Below are positions 15,240-24,242 of a stretch of 28,932 nt of DNA, in pieces; the first letter of the stretch is position 1, and each line of letters opens with the position of its first letter. Below the pieces are notes generated by a model, which worked only from the letters and a program-made list of their open reading frames with translations, made no database searches and was not told where the DNA came from. The stretch spans positions 1 to 28,932 of the forward strand of contig JAQUPC010000010.1 of assembly GCA_028716765.1 (NCBI GenBank). The letters are read 5' to 3'. The position numbers were made by a program, and so were the translations under genes. Origin of the DNA: Alphaproteobacteria bacterium. GTDB lineage: Bacteria; Pseudomonadota; Alphaproteobacteria; UBA9219.

Positions 15240-17501
15240 ATGATCAACGTGCGGCGTTTGACGACAAGTCTTTTCCTGGCTCTTTTCCTCGCTGCGGGCT
15301 TATGGCCAAACCTCGCGCCGGCGCAGACGTTTACGCCAACCGGCGATACCGGACAAACGGCCGGAGATCCTCCGGAACGCGTCGGGCGAATCAGCTTTCT
15401 ATCGGGAATCGTATCCTGGCGCGAAACCGAAGACGAAGACTGGGCGGCGGCCACCCTGAATTACCCCGTCACCTCCGGCAACGCCTTTTGGACCGAGCCC
15501 GGCGCGCGGGCGGAGCTGCGCGTCGGCGGCGACTCGATACGCCTTGATAGCGGCACGGAACTCGTCATCGATCAGCTTGACGGCCTTGTTACGAAAGTGA
15601 CGGTGCCGCAAGGCATCATCAATATGCACATCGAATCCCGCGATCCGAACGAGATTTACAGGGTCGTGACGCCGCGCGGCGACGTCGATCTTCTTGCTCC
15701 GGGCACGTACCGGATCGACGCGGGAACGGAGGCTTTGCCCACGGCCGTCGCGGTGCTGCGCGGAAGCGCGCGTTTCGTGAGCGAGACCGCCGCAACGGTC
15801 GTGGCGGGAGAAACCGTTCTGGCTTCCGGCGACCCGGTAACCTTATATGTGCAGAGGACGATGCCGTCCGAGTTCGACGACTGGAGCCTTGCGCGCGACA
15901 ATTACGAAAAGCCGCGCGAAGTCGTGCGCTATGTCTCGCCGGAAATGACGGGCTACGAGGACCTCGGCGCCTATGGCGACTGGCAAACGGTGCCCGAATA
16001 CGGCCCGGTCTGGATCCCGGCCGCCGTTCCGGTTGGCTGGGCCCCCTATCGTTTCGGCCACTGGGCCTGGATCAGGCCGTGGGGATGGACGTGGATCGAC
16101 GACGCGCGATGGGGCTTTGCGCCCTTCCACTACGGGCGGTGGTTCTTTTTTAACAACCGCTGGTGCTGGTGGCCGGGAAAGCGGGTTCACCGCCCGGTCT
16201 ATTCGCCCGCGCTTGTGGTGTTCGTCGGCGGCGGCGATTTCCACGTTACCGTAGGGGCCAGGAGGCGTCCGGCCGTCGGCTGGATTCCGCTTGCGCCTCA
16301 CGAAATATACGAGCCGCATTTCCGGGCAAGCCGGAAGTTCAAGCACGACGTCAATATCAATATCGTGAAAGATGACAGGCGCCTCTCTCATGAGATCGAT
16401 CTTGCCGACCGCAGGGCGCGGCAGAACGTCAACAGACTGAATCTGTTCAACCAGCGCTTCACTACCGTTGTCCCGCGCGATGACTTCGAAGAAAGGCGCG
16501 ATGTAGCACGGACGGCCCTGCCGGTGCCGCGGCAGGAAGCGGAATCGGCTCCGGTTGCCGCGGAAGACGCGTTGCCTGCACGGCAAGTTCGTCCGCGCGG
16601 AGGAGAAGGCGCCGCGCGAGCGCCCGGGCCTACGACGACGCGGCGCTTCGAAGGACGTCCCGGAAAACAACTGCCCGGGCCGGATCGCGAACGACAGGCC
16701 GCTCCCGTAACGCCGGCGGTAACGGCTCCGGCCCGGCAGCCGCGCGAAACGGGATCTTCCCAACGGCTGCAAGAAAACCTTCTCCCCGGCGCGCCAAGCC
16801 GCCGCATTCGCAAAATGGATACGGAAAGACGTCCGGCAGCGCCGGTAACTTCGGGCACGCAAGCCGCCCCTGCCCGGCCCGCGCCCGGGCCGCGCCCTGT
16901 GGCCAGAGAGCCTATACAGACTCCGGCGGAGCAGCGTCAGCTTGACCGCCGCAATGAAGAAAAGCGGCAAGAACAACGGCAGGGTCGACGGGAAACCGGA
17001 ACGCCGCAACCGCGCCCGGAAGAAAGGCAAGAAACCGCTACCCCCCAACAGCCGTCCGAACCACGCCGCACTCTCGAAGCGCCGCGCCCGCGTCCCGTCG
17101 AGCGCAGGGAACCTGCGGCACCACAAGCACAGCCTTCCGGGCGCCGCGAAGTTACGGCGCCGCAGCCGCGCCCGGTTGAACGCCGCGAAACCGTAACGCC
17201 GCAACAACAGATCATCGATCGCGGCGGCGGCGCCCCCGCTCAAAGGCCTGTCATCCGCGAGAGGGAACCGCGGGAGATCGCCGTGCCACGACCGCCGCAA
17301 TCAACGGTGCTGACGCCGAGCGAGGAAGGATGGGTCAGGCAACCGGGACGCACGCCAGCTGCGAAGGAACAACCCCGCGCAAGAGAGCAAAAACAGCCCG
17401 CCGCAAACGCGCCGCAACGCGAGGAAGGCGGGAACGGCAACCGTAAAGGACGCGATCCCGCCCCGGAGCAATCCCGCAATCAGCCGAAGGAACAGCGTTA
17501 G
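15240..17501 (+). CDS. Secreted FecR-domain / DUF6600 protein with long disordered basic tail
   Basis: A 753-residue exported protein. Residues 1-28 are a signal peptide (LFLALFLAAGLWPNLAPA, cut before Gln29). A FecR domain follows (about 40-200: RVGRISFLSGIVSWRE, AELRVGGDSIRLDSGTELVI, YRVVTPRGDVDLLAPGTYRI); such domains bind ligands or cell-wall partners in the periplasm. Residues about 240-345 are a Trp- and Tyr-rich DUF6600-like region with repeated PYRFGHWAW / FHYGRWFFF motifs. The last 350 residues are disordered, rich in Arg, Pro, Glu and Gln, with imperfect repeats such as RPVERRETVTPQQ and RPVERREPAAPQA. GGGAGG at 15229-15234 gives a strong ribosome-binding site. No sigma factor or TonB receptor is adjacent, so this is not a classical FecR anti-sigma regulator. 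Function unknown; an envelope structural or stress role is possible. Confidence 0.85.
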   Translation: MINVRRLTTSLFLALFLAAGLWPNLAPAQTFTPTGDTGQTAGDPPERVGRISFLSGIVSWRETEDEDWAAATLNYPVTSGNAFWTEPGARAELRVGGDSIRLDSGTELVIDQLDGLVTKVTVPQGIINMHIESRDPNEIYRVVTPRGDVDLLAPGTYRIDAGTEALPTAVAVLRGSARFVSETAATVVAGETVLASGDPVTLYVQRTMPSEFDDWSLARDNYEKPREVVRYVSPEMTGYEDLGAYGDWQTVPEYGPVWIPAAVPVGWAPYRFGHWAWIRPWGWTWIDDARWGFAPFHYGRWFFFNNRWCWWPGKRVHRPVYSPALVVFVGGGDFHVTVGARRRPAVGWIPLAPHEIYEPHFRASRKFKHDVNINIVKDDRRLSHEIDLADRRARQNVNRLNLFNQRFTTVVPRDDFEERRDVARTALPVPRQEAESAPVAAEDALPARQVRPRGGEGAARAPGPTTTRRFEGRPGKQLPGPDRERQAAPVTPAVTAPARQPRETGSSQRLQENLLPGAPSRRIRKMDTERRPAAPVTSGTQAAPARPAPGPRPVAREPIQTPAEQRQLDRRNEEKRQEQRQGRRETGTPQPRPEERQETATPQQPSEPRRTLEAPRPRPVERREPAAPQAQPSGRREVTAPQPRPVERRETVTPQQQIIDRGGGAPAQRPVIREREPREIAVPRPPQSTVLTPSEEGWVRQPGRTPAAKEQPRAREQKQPAANAPQREEGGNGNRKGRDPAPEQSRNQPKEQR

Positions 17502-17543
17502 AGCAAAACCCGGTTAGACGGAATCACCCTCCCGCAAGGAGAG

Positions 17544-17565
17544 AATGATTTCGCTCAAAATCATT
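17544..17565. terminator. Hairpin after the FecR-domain gene
   Basis: AATGATTT (17544-17551), loop CGCTCA, AAATCATT (17558-17565), a perfect 8-bp stem 42 bases after the stop codon. The flanks TTAGACGGAAT (about 17513-17523) and ATTTCCGTTTAG are also roughly inverted, so the hairpin may be the centre of a 70-base repeat element. No T-run follows, so intrinsic termination is uncertain. Confidence 0.35.
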
Positions 17566-17600
17566 ATGCAATTTCCGTTTAGTTTAGATCAACATGTGAG

Positions 17601-17692
17601 CGTCATTCCGGGGCCTGCCACTCGCTTAAGAACCGGCCGGTGTAATTTTTGAAAAAGCTTGTCTAAAGCGAGTGGCAGGCCCCGGAATAACG
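17601..17692. repeat. Long palindromic element, perfect 23-bp stem
   Basis: Bases 17605-17627 (starting ATTCCGGGGCCTGCC) and 17666-17688 are perfect reverse complements over 23 bases. With one mismatch the stem extends outward by CGT/ACG to 17601 and 17692. The 38-base loop contains a separate 10-base palindrome, ACCGGCCGGT (17632-17641). It lies between the convergent FecR-domain and aminotransferase genes. It may act as a bidirectional transcription end, or it may be a REP- or MITE-like repeat. No open frame lies inside. Confidence 0.75.
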
Positions 17693-17715
17693 ATTCTATA
17701 AAATCGGAAAATAGT

Positions 17716-18921
17716 CTACCCCTTGCGGAACATCTCCTTGATGCCGCGGATGGCCTGGCGCGTGCGCTCCTCGTTTTCGATCATCGCGAAGCGCACATGG
17801 TCGTCGCCGAACTCGCCGAAGCCGATGCCGGGCGAGACTGAAACTTTGGCCTCGGCCATCAGCTTTTTGGTGAACTCAAGCGAGCCGAGATGAGCGTATT
17901 GCTCGGGGATTTTCGCCCACGTGAACATCGTGGCCTTCGGCTTTTCGACCGCCCATCCGGCCTCGTTCAGGCCTTTTACCAAAACGTCGCGGCGGCGCTG
18001 ATAGTTGTCGCGGATGGCGGCGACGCATTCCTGCGGCCCTTCGAGCGCGGCGATGCAGGCCACCTGAATCGGCGTGAACGTGCCGTAGTCGTTGTAGCCC
18101 TTGATGCGGCTCAGCGCGTTCACCAGCGTTTTGTTGCCGACCATGAAGCCGATGCGCCAGCCCGCCATGTTGTAGCTCTTGCTCATGGACATGAACTCAA
18201 CCGCCACGTCCTTCGCGCCCTTCACCTGCAGGATGCTGGGACATTTCCAGCCGTCGAAGCAGATGTCGGCGTAGGCGAGGTCCTGCAGCACGTAGATGCC
18301 GTATTCGCGGGCAAGTTCCACGATGCGCTCGAAGAAATCGAGTTCGACGCACTGCGTCGTGGGGTTGGCCGGGAAGTTGATGATGAGCATCTTCGGCTTC
18401 GGGATGCGCGAGCGGATGGCCTTTTCCAGTTCGGCGAAAAAGTCGACGCCGGGGATGAGCGGCACCTGCTGCACGTCCGCGCCCGCGATGACCGGACCGT
18501 AGATGTGGATGGGATAGCTCGGGTTCGGCACCAGCACGCTGTCGCCTCTGTCGAGCGTGGCGAGCGTAAGATGCGCGATTCCCTCCTTGGAGCCGATCGT
18601 GACGATGGACTCGGTTTCGGGATCGAGATCGACGTCGAACCGCTGTTTATACCAGTTGCAGATCGCGCGGCGCAGGCGCGGAATGCCTTTCGAGACGGAG
18701 TAGCCGTGCGTGTCGCCGCGCTGGGCCGTTTCGACAAGCTTGGCGACGATGTGGGGCGGCGTGGGGCCGTCCGGGTTGCCCATGCCGAAGTCGACGATGT
18801 CCTCGCCGCGGCGGCGGGCGGACATTTTCAACTCTGTGGTGATGGCGAAGACGTAAGGGGGAAGACGTTCGACCCGGGCGAATTCCTGCGGCAGCGCCCC
18901 GGGCATTTTAGGACTAGGCAT
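17716..18921 (-). CDS. alaC: AlaC-type pyridoxal-phosphate aminotransferase
   Basis: A 401-residue class I/II aminotransferase, closest in my reading to AlaC/YfdZ glutamate-pyruvate transaminases that make alanine. Fold-type I marks include [15 protein letters not shown] near the N-terminus, [11 protein letters not shown] around the cofactor-phosphate site, [30 protein letters not shown] with the PLP-pyridine Asp, the Schiff-base Lys248 in [15 protein letters not shown], and the C-terminal carboxylate-binding Arg in [15 protein letters not shown] at 18921 is chosen; the upstream in-frame extension lacks a better ribosome-binding site, while AAAGG precedes this ATG. In other alphaproteobacteria a homoserine dehydrogenase gene often lies beside alaC; none is seen here. 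Substrate assignment to alanine is likely but not certain. Confidence 0.88.
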   Translation of the reverse strand: MPSPKMPGALPQEFARVERLPPYVFAITTELKMSARRRGEDIVDFGMGNPDGPTPPHIVAKLVETAQRGDTHGYSVSKGIPRLRRAICNWYKQRFDVDLDPETESIVTIGSKEGIAHLTLATLDRGDSVLVPNPSYPIHIYGPVIAGADVQQVPLIPGVDFFAELEKAIRSRIPKPKMLIINFPANPTTQCVELDFFERIVELAREYGIYVLQDLAYADICFDGWKCPSILQVKGAKDVAVEFMSMSKSYNMAGWRIGFMVGNKTLVNALSRIKGYNDYGTFTPIQVACIAALEGPQECVAAIRDNYQRRRDVLVKGLNEAGWAVEKPKATMFTWAKIPEQYAHLGSLEFTKKLMAEAKVSVSPGIGFGEFGDDHVRFAMIENEERTRQAIRGIKEMFRKG

Positions 18922-18993
18922 GATAATGACCTTTTCACGTAAGCGCCTGGAACCGTCCAAGCGACGTGCCCCGCTTATTGCTGGGGCGGAGGT

Positions 18994-19022
18994 AAATTAG
19001 GGGGTTTTTAAAAAACAATCAA
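18994..19022 (-). promoter_or_regulatory. Putative promoter of the aminotransferase gene
   Basis: On the minus strand TTGATT (19022-19017), a 17-base spacer and TAATTT (18999-18994). The transcript would begin near 18987, next to a small GC hairpin (GCCCC 18968-18972 / GGGGC 18983-18987). Pattern only. Confidence 0.4.
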
Positions 19023-19040
19023 GACATAGGTTTGTGGTTG

Positions 19041-19070
19041 TTATTGCTTCGCAAACTGGCTATTTATAAT
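19041..19070 (+). promoter_or_regulatory. Putative promoter of the M16 peptidase gene
   Basis: A perfect TATAAT at 19065-19070 lies 37 bases before the peptidase ATG in an AT-rich stretch. The -35 is less clear: TTATTG ends 18 bases upstream and TTGCTT ends 15 bases upstream. The region is divergent from the aminotransferase promoter. Confidence 0.4.
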
Positions 19071-19107
19071 ATTATTGTAACGCTTTGCATTTTCATGAGA
19101 CATAAAG

Positions 19108-20526
19108 ATGAACGGGTTTATCGATCATATTACGGTTCTCGACAACGGCGTCAGCGTTGTCACGCGAAAAATGCCTTACAGGCGCCGCACCGCGTTTCAG
19201 ATAGTCGTCGAGGCGGGAAGCTCTTTCGAAAAAGACGGCGAACACGGTTACGCTCATTTCGTCGAGCACGTCTTGCCCGAAGAAACGCAGGCGTACCGCT
19301 CGTATCATGAGCTTAACGACGCCTTTCAAGCGCTCGGTTTCGGCAAATTCAATCTCACCACGAGCGTTTACTATGTGCGCTGCCCATCGAGCGGTATCGA
19401 TGGGACGCCGCATTATTTTTCTCCCTCCGTTTTTCCGCCCGCGCTGGATATTGCCTTGAATGTCGTCGGCCATCCCCGCTTTCCGCACCACGGCGTGGAG
19501 GGCGAACGCAAACGAATTCTCGAAGAAATGGAGAGCGCGAAGAAAGACATCGAGCGAAGAAACGGCGGGTTGTGGCGCGCCGCGTTGTTCCCCGGCAGCT
19601 GCCATGCAAAAAGCGCGCTAGGAAACGAGAAATCCGTCCTGGCGGCACAAGCAGAGGGATTGATAAATTTTTGGGAACGCAACTACGTCGGCAGCAAGAC
19701 CTATGTGTTCGCGGCGGGGGAACTGGAGCACGATCAAATCGTCAATAAGGCATGGGCGGCCCTTAAGCACCTGCCTTGCGGCGAACCCCACGTCTTTTCC
19801 CCTCTGACGCCCGCCGTTTGCGAGGTGAGAATTCCTTACGGCGTTACGGGAGAGAATGCGTTCGTCAATCTCGCGGTAAAAAAACTTGCCCCTCTTGCCC
19901 GCCGGGCTATTCCTTCTCTGGCAAACTCTTTCCCTTCGTTGTCGGAGCAGGCTTATCTGGAACTTATGTGGCCGGGAGCGGAGCTGCTGTCACCACAAAG
20001 GATGAAGCAAAGCCTGACGATGGCGGTGCTTAACGGCTTGTTAAATTTCGAGCTCGTTTCAAAGAAACAAACGCTTTATTCCATAAACGCGGCAGCAAAC
20101 TCCTCGCTGGATTTCGGCGGGCTTTATGTTTACGGCAAATTCCACTGGAAAAAGCAGGATACGGTTCTCGACACGATCCAAAAGTGTCTTCAGGAACTTT
20201 CCCGGAATCCGCCCCAAACAATTATTGACACCCTCAAGAACGAAAAAAGAAGCTTCTGGGAAACCTATGAAACGACCGTTGTCGAACAAACCGGCAGAAT
20301 CCGGGACGAATATCTTTCTTACGGGAGTCTGGAATCGGACGAAGAGGTTTTAGCCGCTTGTTTGCGGCCAACGACCGGCGATGTAAGCTCGGTGGCGCGC
20401 GATATTCTTCTCGAAAAACCGGTTTCTCTTTTGGCCATCGGGCCTGTCGACAAGATTCTCTCGCGCCAGCAAATCGATGGGCGCATAAGGGGCAAAATCG
20501 CGGCTCCCGTCAAAACCCCGTCTTGA
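19108..20526 (+). CDS. M16-family zinc peptidase (diverged)
   Basis: A 472-residue single-chain M16 (inverzincin) protein, probably cytoplasmic or periplasm-tethered, with no signal peptide seen. The inverted zinc motif HxxEH is present as HFVEH (50-54). A downstream acidic run ERKRILEEME (133-142) supplies the third ligand Glu, probably Glu139 or Glu140. The family start pattern LDNGVSVVTRKMP is clear. The segment between HxxEH and the acidic run is unusual, with SPSVFPPALDIALNVVGHPR in place of the common pattern, so it is far from standard processing peptidases. Base composition is lower in GC than its neighbours. Its 3' end overlaps the convergent oxidoreductase gene by 17 bases. Substrate unknown; peptide clean-up or processing is the family role. 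Confidence 0.85.
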   Translation: MNGFIDHITVLDNGVSVVTRKMPYRRRTAFQIVVEAGSSFEKDGEHGYAHFVEHVLPEETQAYRSYHELNDAFQALGFGKFNLTTSVYYVRCPSSGIDGTPHYFSPSVFPPALDIALNVVGHPRFPHHGVEGERKRILEEMESAKKDIERRNGGLWRAALFPGSCHAKSALGNEKSVLAAQAEGLINFWERNYVGSKTYVFAAGELEHDQIVNKAWAALKHLPCGEPHVFSPLTPAVCEVRIPYGVTGENAFVNLAVKKLAPLARRAIPSLANSFPSLSEQAYLELMWPGAELLSPQRMKQSLTMAVLNGLLNFELVSKKQTLYSINAAANSSLDFGGLYVYGKFHWKKQDTVLDTIQKCLQELSRNPPQTIIDTLKNEKRSFWETYETTVVEQTGRIRDEYLSYGSLESDEEVLAACLRPTTGDVSSVARDILLEKPVSLLAIGPVDKILSRQQIDGRIRGKIAAPVKTPS

Positions 20527-21907
20527 TACGCTCGACGAGTTCCTTCACCGTCGGCACGAAGCCGTTGGCGTAGAAGGGGTCGGTGCCGAAGCGATACGCG
20601 TTGTGGCCTGCGAACATAAGTTCCCCGTCGGGGTCCTTGCCGTGGGCGATGTTTTGCAGCGTTTTTTGGATGCAGAACGAGCGCGGATCGGGCATGCGGC
20701 CCGTCGTGCCCTCGGCGTTCTGCGACCAGTTGGAGAACGAGCAGGCCGACAGGCAACCCATGCAAGCGGTCTGGTCTTCCTGAATTTCTTTCGCCTTCTC
20801 CGGCGTCACGAAAATAAGCGTGTGGTCCGGCGTGCGCAAGGCGCGCGTGAACCCGGCATCGTTCCACGCCTTGACGCGCGCGCGGTCTTCCGGCGTGACG
20901 TAGACGGGCTTGCCCACGGCGCCAACCTGAAACGCTTCCGTCATCCCGCCCTCGGGCTCGACCGCGTAGGAAACCTGCCGCTCCGATCGCTCTTCCAGTT
21001 CGCGCAAAAACGAATTGCGCACAGCCGAGGAGTAAAAGCCCGTCGGCGAAAAGCGATTCAGTGATATGTCGCCCTTTTTGAGCGTCATCAGCTTCTTTTT
21101 CCACGATTCCGGAATCGGGCTTTCCTTCGTCAGCAAGGGGCGCGTGCCGAACTGAAACGCGATGGGGCCGAGATCGGGGTTGCCGATCCAGTCTTCCCAT
21201 TCGCTAAGCTGCCACACGCCGCCCGCCATGATAATCGGCACATGGCCAAGGCCGTGTTCGCGCATGAACTGGCGGATCGCCAGAACGCGGGCGAACGGGG
21301 CCTCGGGCTTTAACGGATCTTCGCTGTTCGAAAGGCCGTTGTGGCCTCCCGCCAGCCACGGGTCTTCGTAAACGACGCCGCCGAGGCCTTCGCGAAGCTT
21401 GTGAAAAGAACGCAGCCACAGCGCGCGCAGTGCGCGCGCCGAGGAAACGATCGGGTAGTAGTAGGTGTTGAACTTCGCCGCGATCTCGGCCACGCGGTAA
21501 GGCATGCCCGCGCCGCAGGTGATGCCGTGAACGAGCCCCTTCGTTTTTTCGAGAACGCCTTGCAGAATGCGCTCGGCTCCGCCCATCTCCCAAAGAACGT
21601 TGACGTGGATGCGGCCCTCGTTGCCCGCAAGATCGAACGCTCTTTGCGCCTGCGCGATGCCGCCCTCGATGCCGAAAGCGACGAGTTCCTCATGCCGCTC
21701 CTTGCGCGTTTTGCCTTTGTAGATTTGCGGGATGAGCTTGCCGTCGGCGTCATAGCTGTCGGCGTTCACGGCCGAAAAGGTGCCGACGCCTCCGGCCAAA
21801 GCCCATGCGCCCGAGCTTTCGCCGTTGGAAACGGACACGCCCTTGCCGCCTTCGACCAGCGGCAAAACGTCCTTCCCCGAAATACGCAATGCGTTCAACG
21901 TCTTCAC
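20510..21907 (-). CDS. FMN-dependent NPD/nitronate monooxygenase-family oxidoreductase with C-terminal Cys cluster
   Basis: A 465-residue protein of the 2-nitropropane dioxygenase / NAD(P)H-dependent flavin oxidoreductase family, a TIM barrel binding FMN. Features are the glycine-rich GAWALAGGVGTFSAVNADSY start, HVNVLWEMGG, GITCGAGMPYRVAEIAAKF, the phosphate-binding IIMAGGVWQLSEWEDW, and AFQFGTRPLLTKESPI. It is longer than minimal nitronate monooxygenases (about 330-360). The extra C-terminal part carries Cys382, Cys385, Cys389 and Cys412 (C-x2-C-x3-C-x22-C), an arrangement like iron-sulfur sites of some flavoenzymes. The start is GTG at 21907; GAGGAAAGGA lies rather far upstream. Substrate unknown; nitronate is only the family default. 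Confidence 0.85.
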   Translation of the reverse strand: MKTLNALRISGKDVLPLVEGGKGVSVSNGESSGAWALAGGVGTFSAVNADSYDADGKLIPQIYKGKTRKERHEELVAFGIEGGIAQAQRAFDLAGNEGRIHVNVLWEMGGAERILQGVLEKTKGLVHGITCGAGMPYRVAEIAAKFNTYYYPIVSSARALRALWLRSFHKLREGLGGVVYEDPWLAGGHNGLSNSEDPLKPEAPFARVLAIRQFMREHGLGHVPIIMAGGVWQLSEWEDWIGNPDLGPIAFQFGTRPLLTKESPIPESWKKKLMTLKKGDISLNRFSPTGFYSSAVRNSFLRELEERSERQVSYAVEPEGGMTEAFQVGAVGKPVYVTPEDRARVKAWNDAGFTRALRTPDHTLIFVTPEKAKEIQEDQTACMGCLSACSFSNWSQNAEGTTGRMPDPRSFCIQKTLQNIAHGKDPDGELMFAGHNAYRFGTDPFYANGFVPTVKELVERIKTGF

Positions 21908-21974
21908 AAACCTGTTGTCCTTTCCTCGCAGGCCGTGACGGCTTGCGCCGCAACGTGGCGTTTGATTCGGTAGA

Positions 21975-24095
21975 TTAGTCGGGTTTTGCCGTCAGGTCTT
22001 GGCCTGTTTTCTGATCCACGGCTTTCATGGACAATTTGACCTTGCCGCGATCGTCGACGCCGAGAACCTTGACCCTCACATCGTCGCCCACGTTGACGAC
22101 ATCGGAGACCTTGCCGATGCGCTGCTGGCTGATTTCCGATATGTGCACAAGGCCATCCTTGGAGCCGAGGAAGTTCACGAACGCGCCGAAATCGACGACC
22201 TTCACGACTTTGCCCGGATAGATCGTGCCCACTTCGGGCTCCGCCACGATGCCCTTGATCCAGAAAATGGCCGCTTCCGCCGCCTTCTGGTCAACGGCCG
22301 CGACCTTGATCGTGCCGTCGTCCTCGATGTCGACCTTGGCGCCCGTCACTTCGCAAATCTCGCGGATGACCTTGCCGCCGGTGCCGATCACTTCGCGGAT
22401 CTTGTCTTTCGGAATGTGGATCGTGGTGATGCGCGGGGCGTTCTGGTTGACGTCATCGCGCGCCGCCGTAAGCGCCTTGGCCATTTCGCCGAGGATATGC
22501 ATGCGGCCGTCCTTGGCCTGACCCAGAGCGATTTTCATGATCTCCTCGGTGATCGAGGTGATCTTGATGTCCATCTGAAGCGACGTGACGCCTTTTTCGC
22601 TGCCCGCCACCTTGAAGTCCATGTCGCCGAGATGATCCTCGTCGCCGAGAATGTCCGACAGAACCGCATAGCCGCGATCTTCCTTGATAAGCCCCATGGC
22701 GATGCCCGCCACCGGCCGTTGCAGCGGCACGCCCGCGTCCATCAGCGACAGCGACGAACCGCACACCGTGGCCATCGAGGACGAACCATTGGATTCGGTC
22801 ACCTCCGACACGACGCGGATCGTGTAGGGGAACTTGTCCTTGGCCGGCAGAAGCGGACGCAGCGCCCGCCACGCCAGCTTGCCGTGGCCGATTTCGCGGC
22901 GGCCCGGGCCGCTCATGCGGCCGGTCTCGCCCACCGAATACGGCGGGAAATTATAGTGCAGCATGAACGCCTCGCGGTATTCGCCCGCCAGCGCGTCGAC
23001 GATCTGTTCGTCCTGGCCCGTGCCGAGCGTCGTGACGACCAGCGCCTGCGTCTCGCCGCGGGTAAAGAGCGCCGAGCCGTGGGCGCGCGCCAGAATGCCG
23101 ACCTCACCGATGATGGGGCGCACCGTCTTGGTGTCGCGTCCGTCGATGCGGCGGCCGGTGTCGAGGATCATGGCGCGCACGTGATCGTATTTCAGCTCTT
23201 CGACGGCCTCGAGCACATGCGCGGGGTCCGTTTCCTCGGCCGGAACGGCGGCCAGCGCCTTTTCCTTGAGCGCGTCCAGTTTGGCATAGCGTACCGCCTT
23301 GGCCGTCTCGCCGTAGGCGTCCGTGAGGTCCTTGCCGATCAGGCCTTTCAGCTTCGCCATAAGGGCGGGCTTGTCAAAAGCCGCGGGCGGCAATTCGCGC
23401 GGGTCTTTCGCGGCCATTTCCGCGAGGCCGATGATCAAATCGATCACGGGCTGGAAGTTCTTGTGGCCGAACATGACGGCGCCGAGCATGATGTCTTCGG
23501 GCAATTCTTTCGCTTCCGACTCCACCATCAGCACGCCTTCCTGCGTACCGGCGACAAGGAGGTCAAGCTCGCTGAGTTCCATTTCGCCCAGCGTCGGGTT
23601 CATAATGTATTCGCCGTCGCGATAGCCCACGCGCGCGCCCGCGATGGGGCCGAGGAACGGCACGCCGGAGATCGTCAGCGCCGCCGAGCAGCCGATCAAG
23701 GCCACGACGTCGGGGTTGTTTTCCAGATCGTGGCTGAGCACCGTCGCGATCACCTGCGTTTCGCAGAGGTAGCCTTCGGGGAACAACGGCCGGATCGGGC
23801 GGTCGATCAAACGGCATATCAGCGTTTCGGATTCCGAGGGACGCCCTTCGCGGCGGAAGAATCCGCCCGGTATCTTGCCGGCGGCGAACGCCTTTTCCTG
23901 ATAATTGACCGTCAGCGGAAAGAAGCCCTGATCGGGCTTCGCCTTTTTCGCGGCCACCACGGTGCAGAGCACCGTCGTGCCGCCCATCGTCGCCATGACG
24001 GCGCCGTCGGCCTGACGCGCGACTTTGCCGGTTTCCAGAACGAGCTTTTTGCCGTTCCAATCCATTTCCTTGCGGTAAACTGTAAACATTTCCAT
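21975..24095 (-). CDS. pnp: Polynucleotide phosphorylase
   Basis: A 706-residue 3'-to-5' exoribonuclease that degrades RNA with phosphate and is a core part of the degradosome. Order of domains: RNase PH-like 1 (from [20 protein letters not shown], with [12 protein letters not shown]), an alpha-helical linker, RNase PH-like 2 ([14 protein letters not shown], then [20 protein letters not shown], the catalytic core), KH domain ([20 protein letters not shown]), and an S1 RNA-binding domain ([20 protein letters not shown]). Length is normal for the family. ATG at 24095 with AAGGA upstream is chosen; the open frame continues 15 codons farther without support. Normally it follows rpsO directly; here an extra gene lies between them. 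Confidence 0.97.
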   Translation of the reverse strand: MEMFTVYRKEMDWNGKKLVLETGKVARQADGAVMATMGGTTVLCTVVAAKKAKPDQGFFPLTVNYQEKAFAAGKIPGGFFRREGRPSESETLICRLIDRPIRPLFPEGYLCETQVIATVLSHDLENNPDVVALIGCSAALTISGVPFLGPIAGARVGYRDGEYIMNPTLGEMELSELDLLVAGTQEGVLMVESEAKELPEDIMLGAVMFGHKNFQPVIDLIIGLAEMAAKDPRELPPAAFDKPALMAKLKGLIGKDLTDAYGETAKAVRYAKLDALKEKALAAVPAEETDPAHVLEAVEELKYDHVRAMILDTGRRIDGRDTKTVRPIIGEVGILARAHGSALFTRGETQALVVTTLGTGQDEQIVDALAGEYREAFMLHYNFPPYSVGETGRMSGPGRREIGHGKLAWRALRPLLPAKDKFPYTIRVVSEVTESNGSSSMATVCGSSLSLMDAGVPLQRPVAGIAMGLIKEDRGYAVLSDILGDEDHLGDMDFKVAGSEKGVTSLQMDIKITSITEEIMKIALGQAKDGRMHILGEMAKALTAARDDVNQNAPRITTIHIPKDKIREVIGTGGKVIREICEVTGAKVDIEDDGTIKVAAVDQKAAEAAIFWIKGIVAEPEVGTIYPGKVVKVVDFGAFVNFLGSKDGLVHISEISQQRIGKVSDVVNVGDDVRVKVLGVDDRGKVKLSMKAVDQKTGQDLTAKPD

Positions 24096-24128
24096 TTTGT
24101 TCCGTCCTTCTTTCTTGTTTGACGTCCC

Positions 24129-24149
24129 GCCTGCCCCCAATGGGCAAGC
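24129..24149 (-). promoter_or_regulatory. Hairpin in the pnp leader
   Basis: On the minus strand GCTTGCCC (24149-24142), loop ATTGG, GGGCAGGC (24136-24129): eight pairs with one G-U. It lies 34 bases upstream of the pnp ATG. Stem-loops in pnp leaders are known in E. coli as RNase III sites used in autoregulation; a similar role here is inference. Confidence 0.4.
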
Positions 24150-24203
24150 GGCCTTTTCATGCTGCTAGTCGCTTCATGAATCCTATATGTTTGATCTATC
24201 TTC

Positions 24204-24220
24204 CTCTCCCACGAGGAGAG
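24204..24220 (-). terminator. Hairpin after the inserted low-GC gene
   Basis: CTCTCC (24204-24209), loop CACGA, GGAGAG (24215-24220). A bulged C allows the stem to extend with CTTC/GAAG. It lies about 25 bases past the stop of the leftward gene ending at 24243. No T-run follows, so it may be only an RNA 3'-end structure. Confidence 0.35.
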
Positions 24221-24242
24221 AAGAAATAGAGGTAAGCTGCAA

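Noticed and set aside
15843..17300. Minus-strand open frame of about 485 codons opposite the FecR-domain gene
   Set aside because: Arg/Gly/Pro-biased antisense of the repetitive tail; the plus strand has signal peptide, FecR and DUF6600 regions and a strong ribosome-binding site.
17890..18942. Plus-strand open frame of about 350 codons opposite alaC
   Set aside because: Shadow of the aminotransferase; His/Val/Asp-rich with no family motif.
21999..24122. Plus-strand open frame of about 700 codons opposite pnp
   Set aside because: It mirrors the codon structure of pnp on the other strand; the product has no recognisable domains and is His/Arg/Asp-biased as expected for antisense of GC-rich coding DNA.
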